The position numbers and the translations under genes were made by a program. A DNA stretch of 64,000 nt from Anaerosoma tenue (GTDB lineage: Bacteria; Actinomycetota; Coriobacteriia; Anaerosomatales; Anaerosomataceae), in assembly GCF_023161965.1 (NCBI RefSeq), contig NZ_JALNTY010000003.1, positions 229,271 through 293,270 of the forward strand, in the 5' to 3' direction. The number at the start of each line of letters is the position of its first letter. The stretch's first letter is position 1. The notes beneath the pieces are model-generated. The model saw only the letters and a list, made by a program, of their open reading frames with translations. It was not told the DNA's origin and made no database searches. Positions 27,704 to 38,665 of the stretch are shown here, piece by piece.

Positions 27704-27817
27704 CTAGCCCTGCCGCTGCTTGTGGCGCGGGTTCTCGCATATCACGAGTACCCGTCCATGGCGACGGATGACCTTGCATTTCTCGCACATCTTCTTAACG
27801 GAAGGTCTGACTTTCAT
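27704..27817 (-). CDS. rpmJ: 50S ribosomal protein L36 (zinc-binding form)
   Basis: A 37-residue protein starting [19 protein letters not shown] and ending [11 protein letters not shown]. The three cysteines and one histidine (C11, C14, C27, H32) make the zinc knuckle of the C+ form. It is between infA and rpsM, its standard position. Confidence 0.97.
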   Translation of the reverse strand: MKVRPSVKKMCEKCKVIRRHGRVLVICENPRHKQRQG

Positions 27818-27941
27818 GCTCTGGTTCCCTTTTCCGTTGTTGTCGTACTTCGATCTATCTCATCGCCCAGCCGCAGGCGTGTTCTTTCTTGAAACGCTAA
27901 CACGGTGCCGGGTGTCTCCATGACCCCCGATGACGAACGTC

Positions 27942-28169
27942 CTACTTGAAGCGATACGTGATCCGACCACGGGTGAGGTCGTACGGAGACAACTCGACGA
28001 CGACCTTGTCACCCGGGAGGATACGGATGTAGTGCATCCGCATCTTGCCGGAGATGTGGGCCAGCATCTTGTGACCGTTGTCGAGCTCTACCCTGAACAT
28101 CGCGTTGGGCAGGGCCTCAAGAACGGTACCCTCCATCTCTATAGCGTCATCGCGCTTTGCCAAGTGCAT
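27942..28169 (-). CDS. infA: Translation initiation factor IF-1
   Basis: IF-1 is an OB-fold protein that occupies the A site during initiation. From the ATG at 28169 it has 75 residues, with [20 protein letters not shown] and [19 protein letters not shown]. An ATG four codons earlier is in frame, but AAGGGA lies just before 28169. A 124-base gap to rpmJ follows it with no obvious promoter. Confidence 0.97.
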   Translation of the reverse strand: MHLAKRDDAIEMEGTVLEALPNAMFRVELDNGHKMLAHISGKMRMHYIRILPGDKVVVELSPYDLTRGRITYRFK

Positions 28170-28204
28170 GGTTCCCTTCAAGAGGCGTGAAGTCGCAAAA
28201 CCGC

Positions 28205-28233
28205 AGTATATCCAAGACGGATGCTCACGTCCA
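28205..28233 (-). promoter_or_regulatory. Candidate promoter of infA
   Basis: On the minus strand TGGACG (28228-28233), 17 bp, then TATACT (28205-28210), in the 78-bp gap between map and infA. The minus-10 box matches 5 of 6 and the minus-35 box 4 of 6. It would separate infA-rpmJ-rpsM-rpsK-rpsD-rpoA-rplQ from the upstream spc genes. Confidence 0.6.
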
Positions 28234-28247
28234 GCGCCGGGTCGTTC

Positions 28248-28997
28248 TCACTCCGACACCGTGAGGATGAGCGGACCGTCATCGGTGATCGCCACGGTGT
28301 GCTCGAAGTGGGCCGACACCGCGCCGTCGGCGGTCACCACTGTCCACCCGTCATCGAGGGATCGCACATCCGCGGCACCGGCGTTGATCATCGGCTCTAT
28401 CGCAATAACCATGCCTGCCTTCAGCGTAGGACCCGTCCCCGCCTTGCCGTAGTTCGGCACCTGGGGGTCCTCATGCATGGCGCGACCGATACCGTGGCCC
28501 ACGTACTCACGGACCACCGAGAAGCCTGCCGCCTCCGCCACGGATTGAACCGCCGCGGACACATCATACAGGCGCATCCCGGGCACGCATCTCGCTATGC
28601 CCGCCTCGAGCGATGCCCGTGTGACATCCATCAGGCGGACTACCTCCGAGGACACCGCCCCGACCGGGAAGGTGCGGGCCGAATCGCCGTAGTATCCGTC
28701 GACGATCGCCCCGCAGTCGACGGAGACGATCTCGCCCTCGCGGAGTACGCGCTTGCCGGGAATACCGTGCACCACCTGCTCGTCCACCGAGGTGCACAAC
28801 GTAGCGGGAAAGCCATGGTACCCCTTGAAGGCCGGCAGCGCTCCCGCAGCCAGGATCGTCTCCTCGGCAACAGCGTCCAGCTCGGCGGTCGTCACGCCAG
28901 GGCGTACGGCGGCTGCCACCGCATCGAGCGCCCGAGACGTGATCCGGCCCGCTTCACGCATGACGGCGATCTCCGAGGGGGATTTCGTGATGATCAC
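28248..28997 (-). CDS. map: Methionine aminopeptidase, type I
   Basis: Removes the initiator methionine from new proteins. The 249 residues contain all five metal ligands of the family: two aspartates in VDCGAIVDGYYGDSART, a histidine in GHGIGRAMHE, and glutamates in AIEPMI and FEHTVAI. No N-terminal zinc extension is present. It lies 3 bases after adk in the usual secY-adk-map-infA order. Confidence 0.97.
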   Translation of the reverse strand: MIITKSPSEIAVMREAGRITSRALDAVAAAVRPGVTTAELDAVAEETILAAGALPAFKGYHGFPATLCTSVDEQVVHGIPGKRVLREGEIVSVDCGAIVDGYYGDSARTFPVGAVSSEVVRLMDVTRASLEAGIARCVPGMRLYDVSAAVQSVAEAAGFSVVREYVGHGIGRAMHEDPQVPNYGKAGTGPTLKAGMVIAIEPMINAGAADVRSLDDGWTVVTADGAVSAHFEHTVAITDDGPLILTVSE

Positions 28998-29000
28998 AGC

Positions 29001-29648
29001 TCAGCCGACACCGTTCAGGATGTCGCGGATACCGGCGTAGACCGCATCCGGTGACTGGTTCCCATCGACCGTGTGCAGGGTGCCGTGCTCGCTGTAGTAG
29101 GGGATCAGCTTGCTTGTCTGCTCCTCGTACGCCTCGAGCCGCGCCCTCACGGTCTGCTCCGTGTCGTCGTCACGCTGATAGACCTCACCGCCGCATTCCG
29201 TGCAGGCTTCGAGTTCGCCGTCGGTGGCGACGTTGAAGATCTTGCCGCATCCACGGCACTGCCGCCGCGACGTGATGCGGGTGACGATCGCCTCGGGGTC
29301 CACCTCTATGCTCACTACGACGTCGAGCGCCACGCCGATATCGGCGAGTGCCGTCCCCAGGGCTTCGGCCTGAGGAATGGTACGCGGGAAGCCGTCGAAC
29401 AGCACGCCCTTCTCGCGGGCGTCAGGCTGACTGATGCGCTCCTTGACCAGGCCGATCACGACCTCGTCGGGTACGAGGGCGCCGGAATCCATGTACCGCT
29501 TAGCCTCCATGCCGAGAGGGGTGCCGTCGGCAACGGCTTTCCGCAGGATGTCGCCGGTGGACAGATGCACCAGGCCGTAATCGTCCACGATCCTCGTGGC
29601 CTGTGTCCCCTTCCCCGCGCCGGCGGCACCGAGCAGCATGACGTTCAT
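29001..29648 (-). CDS. adk: Adenylate kinase (zinc-lid form)
   Basis: Interconverts ATP, ADP and AMP. From the ATG at 29648 (behind GGGAGGGG) the protein has 215 residues with the P-loop GAAGAGKGTQ, the AMP-binding DGFPRTIPQAE, and a long LID with four cysteines (CRGC ... CTEC) that bind structural zinc, as in Gram-positive enzymes. It lies about 100 bases after secY; that gap holds imperfect GC-rich inverted repeats but no gene. Confidence 0.97.
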   Translation of the reverse strand: MNVMLLGAAGAGKGTQATRIVDDYGLVHLSTGDILRKAVADGTPLGMEAKRYMDSGALVPDEVVIGLVKERISQPDAREKGVLFDGFPRTIPQAEALGTALADIGVALDVVVSIEVDPEAIVTRITSRRQCRGCGKIFNVATDGELEACTECGGEVYQRDDDTEQTVRARLEAYEEQTSKLIPYYSEHGTLHTVDGNQSPDAVYAGIRDILNGVG

Positions 29649-29748
29649 GATTCCCCTCCCATCCATCGCCAGTGCCCCGATGCCGCCCGAACCGGGCGTG
29701 CACCGGGGCGCTCGCGATCAACCGACATCGAGCGCTAGCGCCCGGACC

Positions 29749-31011
29749 TCACTTGAAGAAGCCGTCGTAGTGACGCATCTGCAACTGACTCTCCAGCTGC
29801 CGCATCGTCTCGAGCGCGACGCCGACCATGATCAGGATCGATGTGCCGCCGAATGCCTGGACCAGCTGGTCGCCTGTCTGCTGGAAGATGATCTGCGGCA
29901 CGACAGCTATGGCCGCCAGGAACACCGCGCCCGGCAGCGTGATTCGGTTCAGCACGTTGGTGATGTACTGCGCGGTGGGGTTACCCGGACGGACACCCGG
30001 GATGAACCCGCCGTTCTTGCGTAGATTGTCCGCCGTCTCGATCGGGTTGAACACGAGGGCCGTGTAGAAGTACGAGAAGAAGACGATCATCACGGCGAAC
30101 AACAGGATGTACGCCCAACCACCCGAAAGCCAGGCGGCTACCTGCTGCAGCCACTCGACGCTGGTGAAGAACCGGGCGATCGTCGAGGGGAACAGCAGCA
30201 CCGACGATGCGAAGATGATCGGGATGACGTTGGCCCCGTTGACCTTCAGCGGGATGTACGTCCCCATGCCGCCATACACACGGCGACCCACGACACGCTT
30301 GGCGTACTGGACCGGGATACGGCGCTGACCGCCCTCCATGAACACCACTGCCGCGACCACGAGCAAGGAGATGGCGAGCACGAGCAACATGAACCAGGGG
30401 TTCACCCGGAACGAAGAGACGATCGTCTGCGGGAAGCGCGACACGATGCTCGCGAATATCAACAGCGACATGCCGTTGCCGATCCCTCGCTGGGTGATCA
30501 GCTCGCCCATCCACATGATGGCGGCGGTCCCGGAGATGAGGCTGATGACGATCACGATCTCGGTGAGCAGATTGAACTGCACTCCAAGGCCGCCGCTCGT
30601 GGCAGGCGCCTGGAAGACCGTCAGGAGGCCCAGGGACTCCATGAGCGCGATACCCAGGGTCATGTAGCGCGCGGTCTGCGTTATCTTGCGCTGACCGGCC
30701 TCCCCTTCCTTGGACCACCGTTCGAACGTCGGGATGACCGCCTGCAGCAACTGCATGATGATCGTTGCCGTGATGTACGGCATGATCCCGAGTGCGAAGA
30801 TCGCGAAGTTCTCCAGCGCGCCGCCAGCGAAGAGGTTCAGCAGGCCGAGCGCACTACCCGCGCCGCTGACCAGGTCCTTCATCGATGCCGGATCGACACC
30901 GGGGACGGGAATGTGCGCACCCACCCGGTACAACGCGATGATGCTCAGCGTGAAGATGATCTTCCTGCGAAGATCCGGGATGCGAAGAGCGTTGCGAATG
31001 GCATCGATCAC
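29749..31011 (-). CDS. secY: Preprotein translocase subunit SecY
   Basis: SecY is the protein-conducting channel of the inner membrane, working with SecE (encoded at 56505-56738) and SecA. The 420 residues show ten hydrophobic segments. Family landmarks are [14 protein letters not shown] near the start, [19 protein letters not shown], and [13 protein letters not shown] in the cytoplasmic loop. It overlaps rplO by 4 bases. Confidence 0.98.
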   Translation of the reverse strand: MIDAIRNALRIPDLRRKIIFTLSIIALYRVGAHIPVPGVDPASMKDLVSGAGSALGLLNLFAGGALENFAIFALGIMPYITATIIMQLLQAVIPTFERWSKEGEAGQRKITQTARYMTLGIALMESLGLLTVFQAPATSGGLGVQFNLLTEIVIVISLISGTAAIMWMGELITQRGIGNGMSLLIFASIVSRFPQTIVSSFRVNPWFMLLVLAISLLVVAAVVFMEGGQRRIPVQYAKRVVGRRVYGGMGTYIPLKVNGANVIPIIFASSVLLFPSTIARFFTSVEWLQQVAAWLSGGWAYILLFAVMIVFFSYFYTALVFNPIETADNLRKNGGFIPGVRPGNPTAQYITNVLNRITLPGAVFLAAIAVVPQIIFQQTGDQLVQAFGGTSILIMVGVALETMRQLESQLQMRHYDGFFK

Positions 31012-31454
31012 GAGAGATCGACCGTCCCTCCAGCCGCCTCGATCTTGGTGCGGGCCGGGGCGGAGACCCTGTCGGTCTTCACGGTAAGAGCCTTCGTGAG
31101 CTCGCCGTCGCCGAGCACCTTGACCGGAGTGGTCTTGCTCTTGATGACGCCCTTCTCGAACAGGCTGTCCACGCTCACGGTGTCACCCGCGGCATAGAGG
31201 TCCTCGAGCCGTCCGACATTCACGACCGCGTATTCCACGCGGCTGCGGTTCTTGAACCCACCGAGCTTCGGCATCCGCATGTGAAGCGGGTTCTGTCCAC
31301 CCTCGAAGCCGGGGCCCTTGCCGCCACCGGCCCGCGAGTTCTGACCTTTGTCGCCGCGGCCAGCGGTGGTGCCATGCCCGCTGGCGTTCCCGCGACCTAC
31401 GCGCTTGCGGTCCTTACGCGAGCCCGGCGCCGGACTCAGATCGTGCAACTGCAT
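31008..31454 (-). CDS. rplO: 50S ribosomal protein L15
   Basis: L15 is a late-assembly large-subunit protein with a glycine/arginine-rich extension. The 148 residues start [20 protein letters not shown] and contain the loop [23 protein letters not shown]. Downstream it overlaps secY; upstream a 90-base gap with several GC-rich inverted repeats separates it from rpmD. Confidence 0.98.
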   Translation of the reverse strand: MQLHDLSPAPGSRKDRKRVGRGNASGHGTTAGRGDKGQNSRAGGGKGPGFEGGQNPLHMRMPKLGGFKNRSRVEYAVVNVGRLEDLYAAGDTVSVDSLFEKGVIKSKTTPVKVLGDGELTKALTVKTDRVSAPARTKIEAAGGTVDLS

Positions 31455-31544
31455 GGTGTCTCCTTATCGCTCCGCCCCGGGCGCACCGCCGCGGGGATGC
31501 CGGCCGCTCGCCGCCGGCTGACTGTGCGGTGGACGTGTGCCCGT

Positions 31545-31733
31545 CTAGGCCTCTTCGACCTCGACGAGGTGCTTGACCTTGAAGATCATGCCGCGGATGA
31601 CAGGCGTGTCGGCCTGCTCCACGGTATCGTGCATGCGCTTGAGACCGAGCGCCCGGACCGTGGCCTTCTGGTCCTTGGGCAGCCCGATCGCGCTTCTCAC
31701 CTGAGTGATCCTGAGTGTCTTCTCGGATGCCAT
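31545..31733 (-). CDS. rpmD: 50S ribosomal protein L30
   Basis: A 62-residue protein with [25 protein letters not shown]-like L30 fold sequence and the conserved [16 protein letters not shown]. It begins 6 bases after rpsE in the canonical rpsE-rpmD-rplO order. Confidence 0.97.
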   Translation of the reverse strand: MASEKTLRITQVRSAIGLPKDQKATVRALGLKRMHDTVEQADTPVIRGMIFKVKHLVEVEEA

Positions 31734-31739
31734 ATCTGA

Positions 31740-32252
31740 CTACCCCTCTTTGCCGTAGATCTCCGCGACCGTCTTGCCGCGGCTGCGCGCGACCTCGGCC
31801 GGGCTCTTCAGTTCCTGCAGACCCGCCGCCGCCGCCTTCACGATGTTCAGGGCGTTGCTGGTGCCGAGGGACTTGGAAAGCACGTCCTGGACCCCGCCCA
31901 GCTCCAGCAGGGCACGCACCGGACCGCCGGCGATGACGCCGGTACCCGGTGCAGCGGGCTTCAGGAGCACCTTGCCGGCACCATACTCGCCGGTGACGGT
32001 GTGCGGGATGGTCGTGCCCGACATCGGGAACGTGAACATGTTCTTCTTGGCGTCCTCGATGCCCTTCTTGATGGCGACGGGGACCTCGGCGGCCTTGCCC
32101 ATGCCCACGCCGACACGGCCGTTACCGTCTCCCACGACCACGAGAGCGGTCAGCGAGAAACGACGACCGCCCTTGACGACCTTCGCCACTCGATTGATGT
32201 AGACGACGCGCTCCTGGATCTCGGAGACCGGAGCGTTGGTGTCATACGCCAT
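31740..32252 (-). CDS. rpsE: 30S ribosomal protein S5
   Basis: S5 affects decoding accuracy and lines the mRNA entry channel. The 170-residue protein has [23 protein letters not shown] and the C-terminal [15 protein letters not shown]. The lysine/glycine loop involved in spectinomycin sensitivity (VVKGGRR) is of ordinary type. It lies 16 bases after rplR. Confidence 0.98.
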   Translation of the reverse strand: MAYDTNAPVSEIQERVVYINRVAKVVKGGRRFSLTALVVVGDGNGRVGVGMGKAAEVPVAIKKGIEDAKKNMFTFPMSGTTIPHTVTGEYGAGKVLLKPAAPGTGVIAGGPVRALLELGGVQDVLSKSLGTSNALNIVKAAAAGLQELKSPAEVARSRGKTVAEIYGKEG

Positions 32253-32268
32253 TACAGATCCTCCTGTC

Positions 32269-32637
32269 TTAGAACTTCAGGCCGGCGTCGCGGGCACCCT
32301 CTGCGAGAGCGGCCACCCGCCCGTGATAGAGACGTCCGCCGCGGTCGAACACGACCTCGGTGATGCCGGCCTCGAGAGCCCGGCGCCCAAGTGCGCCGCC
32401 TACCGCCTTCGCGGCGTCGGCGTTTGCGCCCGATGAGAGCGCCGTTCTCAGCTCGGGGTCGATCGAAGACGCTGAGACCAGCGTGGCCCCGGCGACATCA
32501 TCGATGAGCTGCGCATAGATGTGCTGGTTGCTGCGGCTGACACGCAGGCGGGGTCGTTCGGCCGTACCGGCGACCTTCCCGCGTACCCGGCGCTGACGGC
32601 GGGTGAGTGCCGCTGTCTTCGCTTTCGACTTATCCAT
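32269..32637 (-). CDS. rplR: 50S ribosomal protein L18
   Basis: L18 binds 5S rRNA. Its 122 residues include [20 protein letters not shown]-type N-terminus, [12 protein letters not shown], and the C-terminal [24 protein letters not shown], all diagnostic. It follows rplF after about 50 bases. Confidence 0.98.
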   Translation of the reverse strand: MDKSKAKTAALTRRQRRVRGKVAGTAERPRLRVSRSNQHIYAQLIDDVAGATLVSASSIDPELRTALSSGANADAAKAVGGALGRRALEAGITEVVFDRGGRLYHGRVAALAEGARDAGLKF

Positions 32638-32688
32638 GACCCGTCTTGACTCCTTCTCCTCGCGCCCGGCGACAGACGCGGTCGGTTA

Positions 32689-33225
32689 CTACTTGGCGGC
32701 CTTGCCGACCTTACGGCGGACGTATTCGCCCGCGTAACGGATACCCTTGCCCTTGTAGGGCTCCGGCGGGCGGATCGCACGGATCTCGGCCGCCACCTGA
32801 CCGACACGCTGCTTATCGATGCCGATGACCGAGATCTTGGTGGGCGCAGGCACCTCGAACGTGATGCCCTCCGGCGCCGGTACGACCATGGGATGGCTCA
32901 GGCCGAGTGACAGATCGAGGTCCGATCCCTTCAGCACGGCGCGGTAACCGACGCCCACGATCTCCATGTCCTTCCGGAAACCCTCCGAGACGCCGACGAC
33001 CATGTTGGAGATCAGCGTACGGGTCAGTCCATGAAGACTGCGGTGCCGACGCCCGTCGGTGGGACGGCGAACGAGGACAGCACCGTCCTCAAGCGTGATC
33101 TGCATATCCGGGTCGAACGACTGCGACAGGACGCCCTTCGGCCCCTTGACGGTGACATCCGTTCCCTCGATGGTGACTTCCACCCCGGCCGGGACCGGGA
33201 TAGGCTGCTTGCCGATACGTGACAC
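32689..33225 (-). CDS. rplF: 50S ribosomal protein L6
   Basis: L6 binds near the sarcin-ricin loop. The 178-residue protein starts [17 protein letters not shown] and ends with the conserved [20 protein letters not shown]. Two L6 repeats are visible. It lies 27 bases after rpsH. Confidence 0.98.
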   Translation of the reverse strand: MSRIGKQPIPVPAGVEVTIEGTDVTVKGPKGVLSQSFDPDMQITLEDGAVLVRRPTDGRRHRSLHGLTRTLISNMVVGVSEGFRKDMEIVGVGYRAVLKGSDLDLSLGLSHPMVVPAPEGITFEVPAPTKISVIGIDKQRVGQVAAEIRAIRPPEPYKGKGIRYAGEYVRRKVGKAAK

Positions 33226-33252
33226 GGCTCGGCTCCTTTCGCTCCGGTCCGA

Positions 33253-33651
33253 CTACCAGATGTAGGCAAGCACCTCGCCGCCGACACCGGCGGCACGGGC
33301 CTGCTTCTCGGTCATGACACCCTGCGAAGTGGAGATCACGGCTATGCCGAGACCACCGAGCACGCGGGGAAGCTCGTCCTTCTTGGCGTACACACGAAGA
33401 CCGGGCTTGCTGATGCGACGCAGGCCGGTGATGGTCCGCTGCTTCTTCGGCCCGTACTTGAGCGTGATACTCAGCGTGGCCTGCGGCTCACCGGGGACTA
33501 CCTCGTAGTCCTCGATGTAGCCCTCACTCTTCATGATCTTGGCGATCGCGACGAGCTTGTTCGACGACGGCATCGTCGTAGAAGCCTGGAACGCATTGTT
33601 CGCGTTCCTGACACGCGTCAGCATGTCAGCGATGGGATCGGTCATGCTCAT
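33253..33651 (-). CDS. rpsH: 30S ribosomal protein S8
   Basis: S8 is a primary binder of the 16S central domain and a translational repressor of the spc operon in some bacteria. The 132 residues have [14 protein letters not shown] near the start and [26 protein letters not shown] at the end. ATG 33651 follows AGGAGG by 11 bases; a second ATG two codons in is possible. Confidence 0.98.
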   Translation of the reverse strand: MSMTDPIADMLTRVRNANNAFQASTTMPSSNKLVAIAKIMKSEGYIEDYEVVPGEPQATLSITLKYGPKKQRTITGLRRISKPGLRVYAKKDELPRVLGGLGIAVISTSQGVMTEKQARAAGVGGEVLAYIW

Positions 33652-33755
33652 GTTCTCGACTACCTCCTATGATTCGGGACTGCCCGTGTCCACCGGTTCG
33701 CATCGGCCCTTGACCGGTGCGCCTTGTGGACCCGTTGCCCGGGTCTGGATACGGC

Positions 33756-33941
33756 CTACCAGCTGGCCTTACGGACACCGGGCAGCTCACCGCGGCTCGC
33801 CAGCTCGCGCAGACACACGCGGCAGAGGCCGAACTGCCTGTAGTACGCGCGCGGCCTGCCGCAACGGTTGCAGCGGTTCACGGTACGCACGGCGAACTTC
33901 GGCGCACGCTTTGCCTTGGCGATCATCGACTTCTTTGCCAC
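33756..33941 (-). CDS. rpsZ: 30S ribosomal protein S14, zinc-binding type Z
   Basis: A 61-residue S14 with two CxxC pairs (CNRC and CRVC) that bind zinc, and the end [18 protein letters not shown]. It starts at a GTG (33941) behind GAGGAGG; the open frame further upstream is not coding. This short C+ type is common in Firmicutes and Actinobacteria. It lies between rplE and rpsH. Confidence 0.97.
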   Translation of the reverse strand: MAKKSMIAKAKRAPKFAVRTVNRCNRCGRPRAYYRQFGLCRVCLRELASRGELPGVRKASW

Positions 33942-33996
33942 TTGACGAACCTCCTCGAAGTGGGTGACCCGGACCCCCGGGCGACCCGCGTCTTCT

Positions 33997-34539
33997 CTAC
34001 CGCTTGAACGGGAATCCGAACTGATCGAACAGCGCTCGACACTCTTCATCTGTATCCGCACTCGTGACAAAGGTGATGTCCATGCCACGGATCTTGTCCA
34101 CTTTGTCGTAGTCGATCTCCGGGAAGATCAACTGCTCGTTGACACCGAGCGAGTAGTTGCCGCGACCGTCGAACGCCTTTCCGCTCACACCGCGGAAGTC
34201 GCGGATGCGCGGCAGCGCCGTCGAAAGCAGGCGGTCGAAGAACTCCCACATGCGATCACCGCGAAGCGTGACCTTGCAGCCGATGGGCATGCCCTGGCGG
34301 AGCTTGAAGCTCGCTATGGACTTCTTGGCACGCGTGATGGCTGGCTTCTGGCCAGTGATGATCGTCAGGTCGTTGATCGCATTCTCGAGAAGCTTCGCGT
34401 CCTGGGTCGCCGCACCGACGCCCATGTTGACGACGATCTTCTCCAGACGCGGGACCTGATGCACGTTGCCGTACTCGAACTGCTCCATGAGCGCCGGCAC
34501 GACCTCCGTGCGGTACTTCTCCTTCAGTCTGGGTGCCAC
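33997..34539 (-). CDS. rplE: 50S ribosomal protein L5
   Basis: L5 binds 5S rRNA and contacts the P-site tRNA. The 180 residues include [42 protein letters not shown] and the C-terminal [18 protein letters not shown]. It precedes rpsZ by 55 bases and follows rplX by about 85. Confidence 0.98.
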   Translation of the reverse strand: MAPRLKEKYRTEVVPALMEQFEYGNVHQVPRLEKIVVNMGVGAATQDAKLLENAINDLTIITGQKPAITRAKKSIASFKLRQGMPIGCKVTLRGDRMWEFFDRLLSTALPRIRDFRGVSGKAFDGRGNYSLGVNEQLIFPEIDYDKVDKIRGMDITFVTSADTDEECRALFDQFGFPFKR

Positions 34540-34624
34540 TCGTCATACCTCCGATGTGTTCTCTCGCCCGACGGATTTCCGACCCGGCGGGACTTCTGGC
34601 CCGCGTCGCATCGCGACGTTGGCT

Positions 34625-34948
34625 CTACTTGTCGATGTCCTTACCGCACGACTTGCACACGCGGGTGCGGACGCCATCCTCGCGGCGCCGGCTTACCCGG
34701 GTGGGCTGACTGCAGTTGGGGCACACGAGCATCACGTTGGAGACGTGGATCGTCCCCTCCATCTCGATGATGCCGCCCTGTTGGTTCTTCTGGCTCGGGC
34801 GGGTGTGCTTCTTGATCATGTGGACGTTCTCCACGACGACGCGCTGCTTCTCCGGCACCGAGCGGAGGACCTTGCCCTCTTTGCCCTTGTCCTTGCCGGC
34901 GATGACGCGCACGCGATCGCCCTTGCGGATCGTCATTGAATTCGCCAT
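34625..34948 (-). CDS. rplX: 50S ribosomal protein L24 with zinc-ribbon C-terminus
   Basis: L24 initiates large-subunit assembly. The 107 residues have the KOW segment (KGDRVRVIAGKDKGKEGKVL) and, at the C-terminus, two cysteine pairs (CPNC and CKSC) forming a zinc ribbon found in only part of the L24 family. ATG 34948 is used; an ATG four codons later is in frame. It follows rplN by 17 bases. Confidence 0.97.
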   Translation of the reverse strand: MANSMTIRKGDRVRVIAGKDKGKEGKVLRSVPEKQRVVVENVHMIKKHTRPSQKNQQGGIIEMEGTIHVSNVMLVCPNCSQPTRVSRRREDGVRTRVCKSCGKDIDK

Positions 34949-34965
34949 ATCTCTTCAGGCCCTCC

Positions 34966-35334
34966 CTACAGGACTTCCGGGGCGAGCGACACGATCTTCA
35001 TGTACTTGCGGTCGCGCAACTCACGCGCCACAGGACCGAAGATGCGCGTGCCTCGCGGGTTGCCCTGGGCGTCGATGATCACGGCAGCATTCTCATCGAA
35101 CTTGATGTAGCTGCCGTCAGGCCGGCGCATCTCCTTCTTCGTACGGACGACGACCGCCTTCACGACATCGCCCTTCTTGACCGCCCCGTTCGGGGTGGCC
35201 TCCTTCACGGCGCACACGATGGTGTCGCCGACATGGGCATAGCGCCTCTTGGAGCCGCCGAGGACCTTGATGCAGGCCACCCGTCGCGCTCCGGAGTTGT
35301 CGGCTACCTTCAGCCGGGTCTCCGCCTGGATCAT
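34966..35334 (-). CDS. rplN: 50S ribosomal protein L14
   Basis: L14 lies at the subunit interface and is the target of the silencing factor RsfS in other bacteria. The 122-residue protein starts [19 protein letters not shown] and has the [24 protein letters not shown] end. Standard position between rpsQ and rplX, with an 82-base gap after rpsQ. Confidence 0.98.
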   Translation of the reverse strand: MIQAETRLKVADNSGARRVACIKVLGGSKRRYAHVGDTIVCAVKEATPNGAVKKGDVVKAVVVRTKKEMRRPDGSYIKFDENAAVIIDAQGNPRGTRIFGPVARELRDRKYMKIVSLAPEVL

Positions 35335-35416
35335 GCTCTTCCTCCGTCACTCGCCGGTCGTCGGGCGTTCATCCGTACCCGAGAGGACCGTCGTTCCACG
35401 TGTTGCCGGTCAGGCT

Positions 35417-35677
35417 CTACTTGGCCTTCTCTACGATCTCCACCAGACGCCATCTCTTCATCTTCGAGATGGGCCTGGTCTCCATGATGCGCACGACGTC
35501 GCCAACACCGCACTCGTTGTTCTCATCGTGGGCGTGGAACTTGGCCGAACGCGTGATCATCTTGCCGTACAGCGGATGACGCTTGCGGTCCTGGACCTGG
35601 ACTACGCAGGTCTTCTCTCCTGCGGTCGAGACCACGACACCCTGGCGCTCCTTGCGGCTGTTACGCTCAGTACTCAT
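35417..35677 (-). CDS. rpsQ: 30S ribosomal protein S17
   Basis: S17 is an OB-fold primary 16S-binding protein. Its 86 residues contain [38 protein letters not shown] and [19 protein letters not shown], all typical. It lies 11 bases after rpmC. Confidence 0.98.
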   Translation of the reverse strand: MSTERNSRKERQGVVVSTAGEKTCVVQVQDRKRHPLYGKMITRSAKFHAHDENNECGVGDVVRIMETRPISKMKRWRLVEIVEKAK

Positions 35678-35688
35678 CTACCGTCCTC

Positions 35689-35901
35689 CTACTGCGCCTG
35701 GGACTTGGACGCCGCGATCTCACGGCTGCGCAACTCTGTGTGCAGGCGCGCGATGTCCCTCTTCACCATCGTGATGCGGTGCGGATTGTCGAGCTGACCG
35801 GTAGCGAGCTGGAACCGGAGGTTGAACAACTCCGTCCTGCTCTCCTTCAGCTTCTCTGCGATCTCGCTCTCGGCAAGACCCTTGATGTCTGTCTTCTTCA
35901 C
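35689..35901 (-). CDS. rpmC: 50S ribosomal protein L29
   Basis: L29 is a two-helix protein at the exit tunnel. The 70 residues include [22 protein letters not shown] and [16 protein letters not shown]. It starts right after the stop of rplP, in the standard rplP-rpmC-rpsQ order. Confidence 0.97.
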   Translation of the reverse strand: MKKTDIKGLAESEIAEKLKESRTELFNLRFQLATGQLDNPHRITMVKRDIARLHTELRSREIAASKSQAQ

Positions 35902-36327
<426 letters not shown>

Positions 36328-37053
36328 CTAGCCCCTCCTTCCGTTACCGGCGCCGCGACGACCGCGCGAACGGTCGGGGCGCGGACGCTCCACGAGAGCG
36401 GCCTCTTCGGCAGCGGTCATCGTCTGGCCGGGCAGCTTGTCGCCGCGGTAGATCCAGACCTTCACGCCGATGACGCCGAACGTGGTGACAGCGTCGGTGG
36501 TGCCATAGTCGATCTTGGCACGGAGCGTATGGAGCGGTACCCGACCTTCGCGATACCACTCACGGCGACCCATCTCTGCGCCGCCCAGACGGCCGGAGCA
36601 CTGGATACGGACGCCCAGCGCACCGCCCTTCATCGCGCTCGTCACTGCCTTCTTCATCGCGCGCCGGAACGAGACGCGAGCCACGAGCTGCTCGGCAACG
36701 CTCTGCGCAACGAGGGTCGCGTCCAGCTCGGGACGCTTCACCTCCACGATGTTCACGGCCACGGGGTGCCCAGCCAACTGCTCCAGTTCCTTGCGGAGCG
36801 CGTCGACCTCGGCGCCCTTCTTGCCGATGACGATGCCCGGGCGCGCGGTCCAGATCTCGAGGAACACCTTGTCGCCCTTGCGCTCGATATCGATCCGCGA
36901 GACGGCAGCGCGGCGGAGCTTCGCCTTCAGATACTTCCTGAGCGCGAGGTCCTCGGCCAGGGTCTGGCTGTAGCCCTTGTCCTGATACCAGCGGCTCCTC
37001 CACTCCTCGGTGATGCCGAGACGGAACCCGATGGGATAGACTTTCTGGCCCAT
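36328..37053 (-). CDS. rpsC: 30S ribosomal protein S3
   Basis: S3 lines the mRNA entry channel. The 241-residue protein begins [20 protein letters not shown], has the KH domain with [19 protein letters not shown], and ends in a basic glycine/arginine tail ([14 protein letters not shown]). It lies 4 bases after rplV. Confidence 0.98.
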   Translation of the reverse strand: MGQKVYPIGFRLGITEEWRSRWYQDKGYSQTLAEDLALRKYLKAKLRRAAVSRIDIERKGDKVFLEIWTARPGIVIGKKGAEVDALRKELEQLAGHPVAVNIVEVKRPELDATLVAQSVAEQLVARVSFRRAMKKAVTSAMKGGALGVRIQCSGRLGGAEMGRREWYREGRVPLHTLRAKIDYGTTDAVTTFGVIGVKVWIYRGDKLPGQTMTAAEEAALVERPRPDRSRGRRGAGNGRRG

Positions 37054-37057
37054 GCCT

Positions 37058-37399
37058 TTACGCCTCCTCTCGCTGCTTCACGACCACGGTGATGTGGCTC
37101 GTGCGCTTGTTGATACGGAACGCACGGCCCATGGCGCGCGGGCGGATGCGCTTGATCGTCGGCCCTTCGTTGACGAAGGCCTCGGAGACGAACAACGTCT
37201 CCGGCTTGATCCTGTGCTGCTTCTCAGCGTTGGCGGCGGCGCTGTGTACCACCTTGCCTACCACCTCTGCGGCAGCGCGCGGGGTGAACTTCAGGATCGC
37301 CTCGGCGTCGGGCACCGACTTGCCGCGGACGAGATCCACGACCTCGCGCGCCTTGCGCGGGCTCACCCTCACGTACTTCGCCGTAGCTCTTGCTTCCAT
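37058..37399 (-). CDS. rplV: 50S ribosomal protein L22
   Basis: L22 reaches into the exit tunnel. From ATG 37399 the protein has 113 residues with [20 protein letters not shown] and the tunnel-loop region [22 protein letters not shown]. An ATG eight codons upstream is in frame; the chosen start is closer to the family pattern and follows GGAGG at a workable distance. No macrolide-resistance deletion is apparent in the loop. Confidence 0.97.
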   Translation of the reverse strand: MEARATAKYVRVSPRKAREVVDLVRGKSVPDAEAILKFTPRAAAEVVGKVVHSAAANAEKQHRIKPETLFVSEAFVNEGPTIKRIRPRAMGRAFRINKRTSHITVVVKQREEA

Positions 37400-37471
37400 T
37401 TCGAGAAAACCTCCGACCGTCATCCGGAGCGCCCCTGCGGCGTCCCGGCGTCAGTGATACGCGACTGCGTC

Positions 37472-37750
37472 CTAGCGCTTGCCCTTCTTGCGATCGTCCG
37501 CATGTCCGCGGAACGTCCGCGTCGGGGAGAACTCCCCGAACTTGTGGCCGACCATGGACTCGGTCACGTACACGGGAACGTGCTTGCGTCCGTCGTGCAC
37601 CGCAACCGTGTGACCCACCATCTCCGGGAAGATGGTCGACGCACGTGACCAGGTCTTGATGACCTTCTTCTCGCCGGCCTCGTTCATGTCCTGGATACGC
37701 TTCAGGAGACGCGGCTCGACGTAGGGTCCCTTCTTAAGGCTTCTGCTCAT
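37472..37750 (-). CDS. rpsS: 30S ribosomal protein S19
   Basis: S19 pairs with S13 in the 30S head. The 92 residues start [20 protein letters not shown] and include [21 protein letters not shown]-type conserved sequence and [16 protein letters not shown]. It follows rplB by 18 bases. Confidence 0.98.
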   Translation of the reverse strand: MSRSLKKGPYVEPRLLKRIQDMNEAGEKKVIKTWSRASTIFPEMVGHTVAVHDGRKHVPVYVTESMVGHKFGEFSPTRTFRGHADDRKKGKR

Positions 37751-37768
37751 CGATAACTTCCTCTCCCG

Positions 37769-38599
37769 CTACTTCTTGCGGCGGCGGATGATCATGCGGT
37801 CGGACGCCTTGTGCTTCGCACGTGTGCGGTGGCCCTTGGTAGGAACACCCCACGGCGTGACCGGGTGACGACCCGCGGTCTTGTTCTTGCCTTCGCCACC
37901 GCCATGCGGGTGGTCGACCGGGTTCATCGCGGTACCACGAACGGTCGGCCGCTTGCCAAGGTGACGATTGCGGCCGGCCTTTCCGATGGAGATGTTGGCA
38001 TGCTCGCTGTTGCCGACCTCGCCAACGGTCGCACGGCAGGTGAGCGGCACCATGCGCATCTCGGAGGACGGCATGCGCAGGATGGCGTTGGGGCCCTCCT
38101 TGCCGATCAGCTGCGCGGAAGCGCCTGCCGAACGCGCTATAGCCGCGCCCTTGCCCGGCTGCAGCTCGATCGCGTGCACCACGGTACCGGTGGGGATGTT
38201 CTCCAGCGGCAGCGCGTTACCAGGCTTGATGTCGGCGCCGGGGCCGGACATGATCGCGTCACCGACCCGCAGCTTCTCGGGGGCGATGATGTAACGCTTC
38301 TCGCCGTCCGCATAGTGCAGGAGCGCGATGCGAGCGGACCGGTTGGGGTCGTACTCGATCGTCGCGACCTTCGCCGGGATCCCGTCTTTGTTTCGCTTGA
38401 AGTCGATCTTCCGGTACTGGCGCTTGTGGCCACCACCCTGATGCCGGGTGGTGATCCGCCCGTTGTTGTTGCGGCCGCCCTTCTGGGGCAGCGGCTCGAG
38501 CAGCGACTTCTCCGGCGTCGTCGATGTGATCTCCGAGAAATCGGCGACCGTCTGGAATCGACGACCCGGTGAGGTCGGCTTGTACTTCTTAAGTCCCAT
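37769..38599 (-). CDS. rplB: 50S ribosomal protein L2
   Basis: L2 is needed for subunit joining and peptidyl transfer. The 276-residue protein has [14 protein letters not shown] at the start, [20 protein letters not shown], and the invariant [14 protein letters not shown] near the peptidyl-transferase centre. Two ATGs are adjacent (38602 and 38599); the second is better spaced from AGGAG. A 147-base gap with a hairpin precedes it. Confidence 0.98.
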   Translation of the reverse strand: MGLKKYKPTSPGRRFQTVADFSEITSTTPEKSLLEPLPQKGGRNNNGRITTRHQGGGHKRQYRKIDFKRNKDGIPAKVATIEYDPNRSARIALLHYADGEKRYIIAPEKLRVGDAIMSGPGADIKPGNALPLENIPTGTVVHAIELQPGKGAAIARSAGASAQLIGKEGPNAILRMPSSEMRMVPLTCRATVGEVGNSEHANISIGKAGRNRHLGKRPTVRGTAMNPVDHPHGGGEGKNKTAGRHPVTPWGVPTKGHRTRAKHKASDRMIIRRRKK

Positions 38600-38623
38600 C
38601 ATCTCTCCTTCACTCCGATTGCC

Positions 38624-38665
38624 GGGCCGCTTGGGACTCGGAGCTACTCACGCTCCGAGCGGCCC
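38624..38665. other. Bulged hairpin in the rplW-rplB gap
   Basis: CTCGGAGC (38637-38644) pairs with GCTCCGAG (38652-38659) around a 7-nt loop, and GGGCCG (38624-38629) pairs with CGGCCC (38660-38665) across a 7-nt one-sided bulge. It lies in a 147-base gap inside the otherwise tightly packed S10 operon. No T-run follows, so it looks more like an RNA structural or processing element than a terminator. Confidence 0.45.
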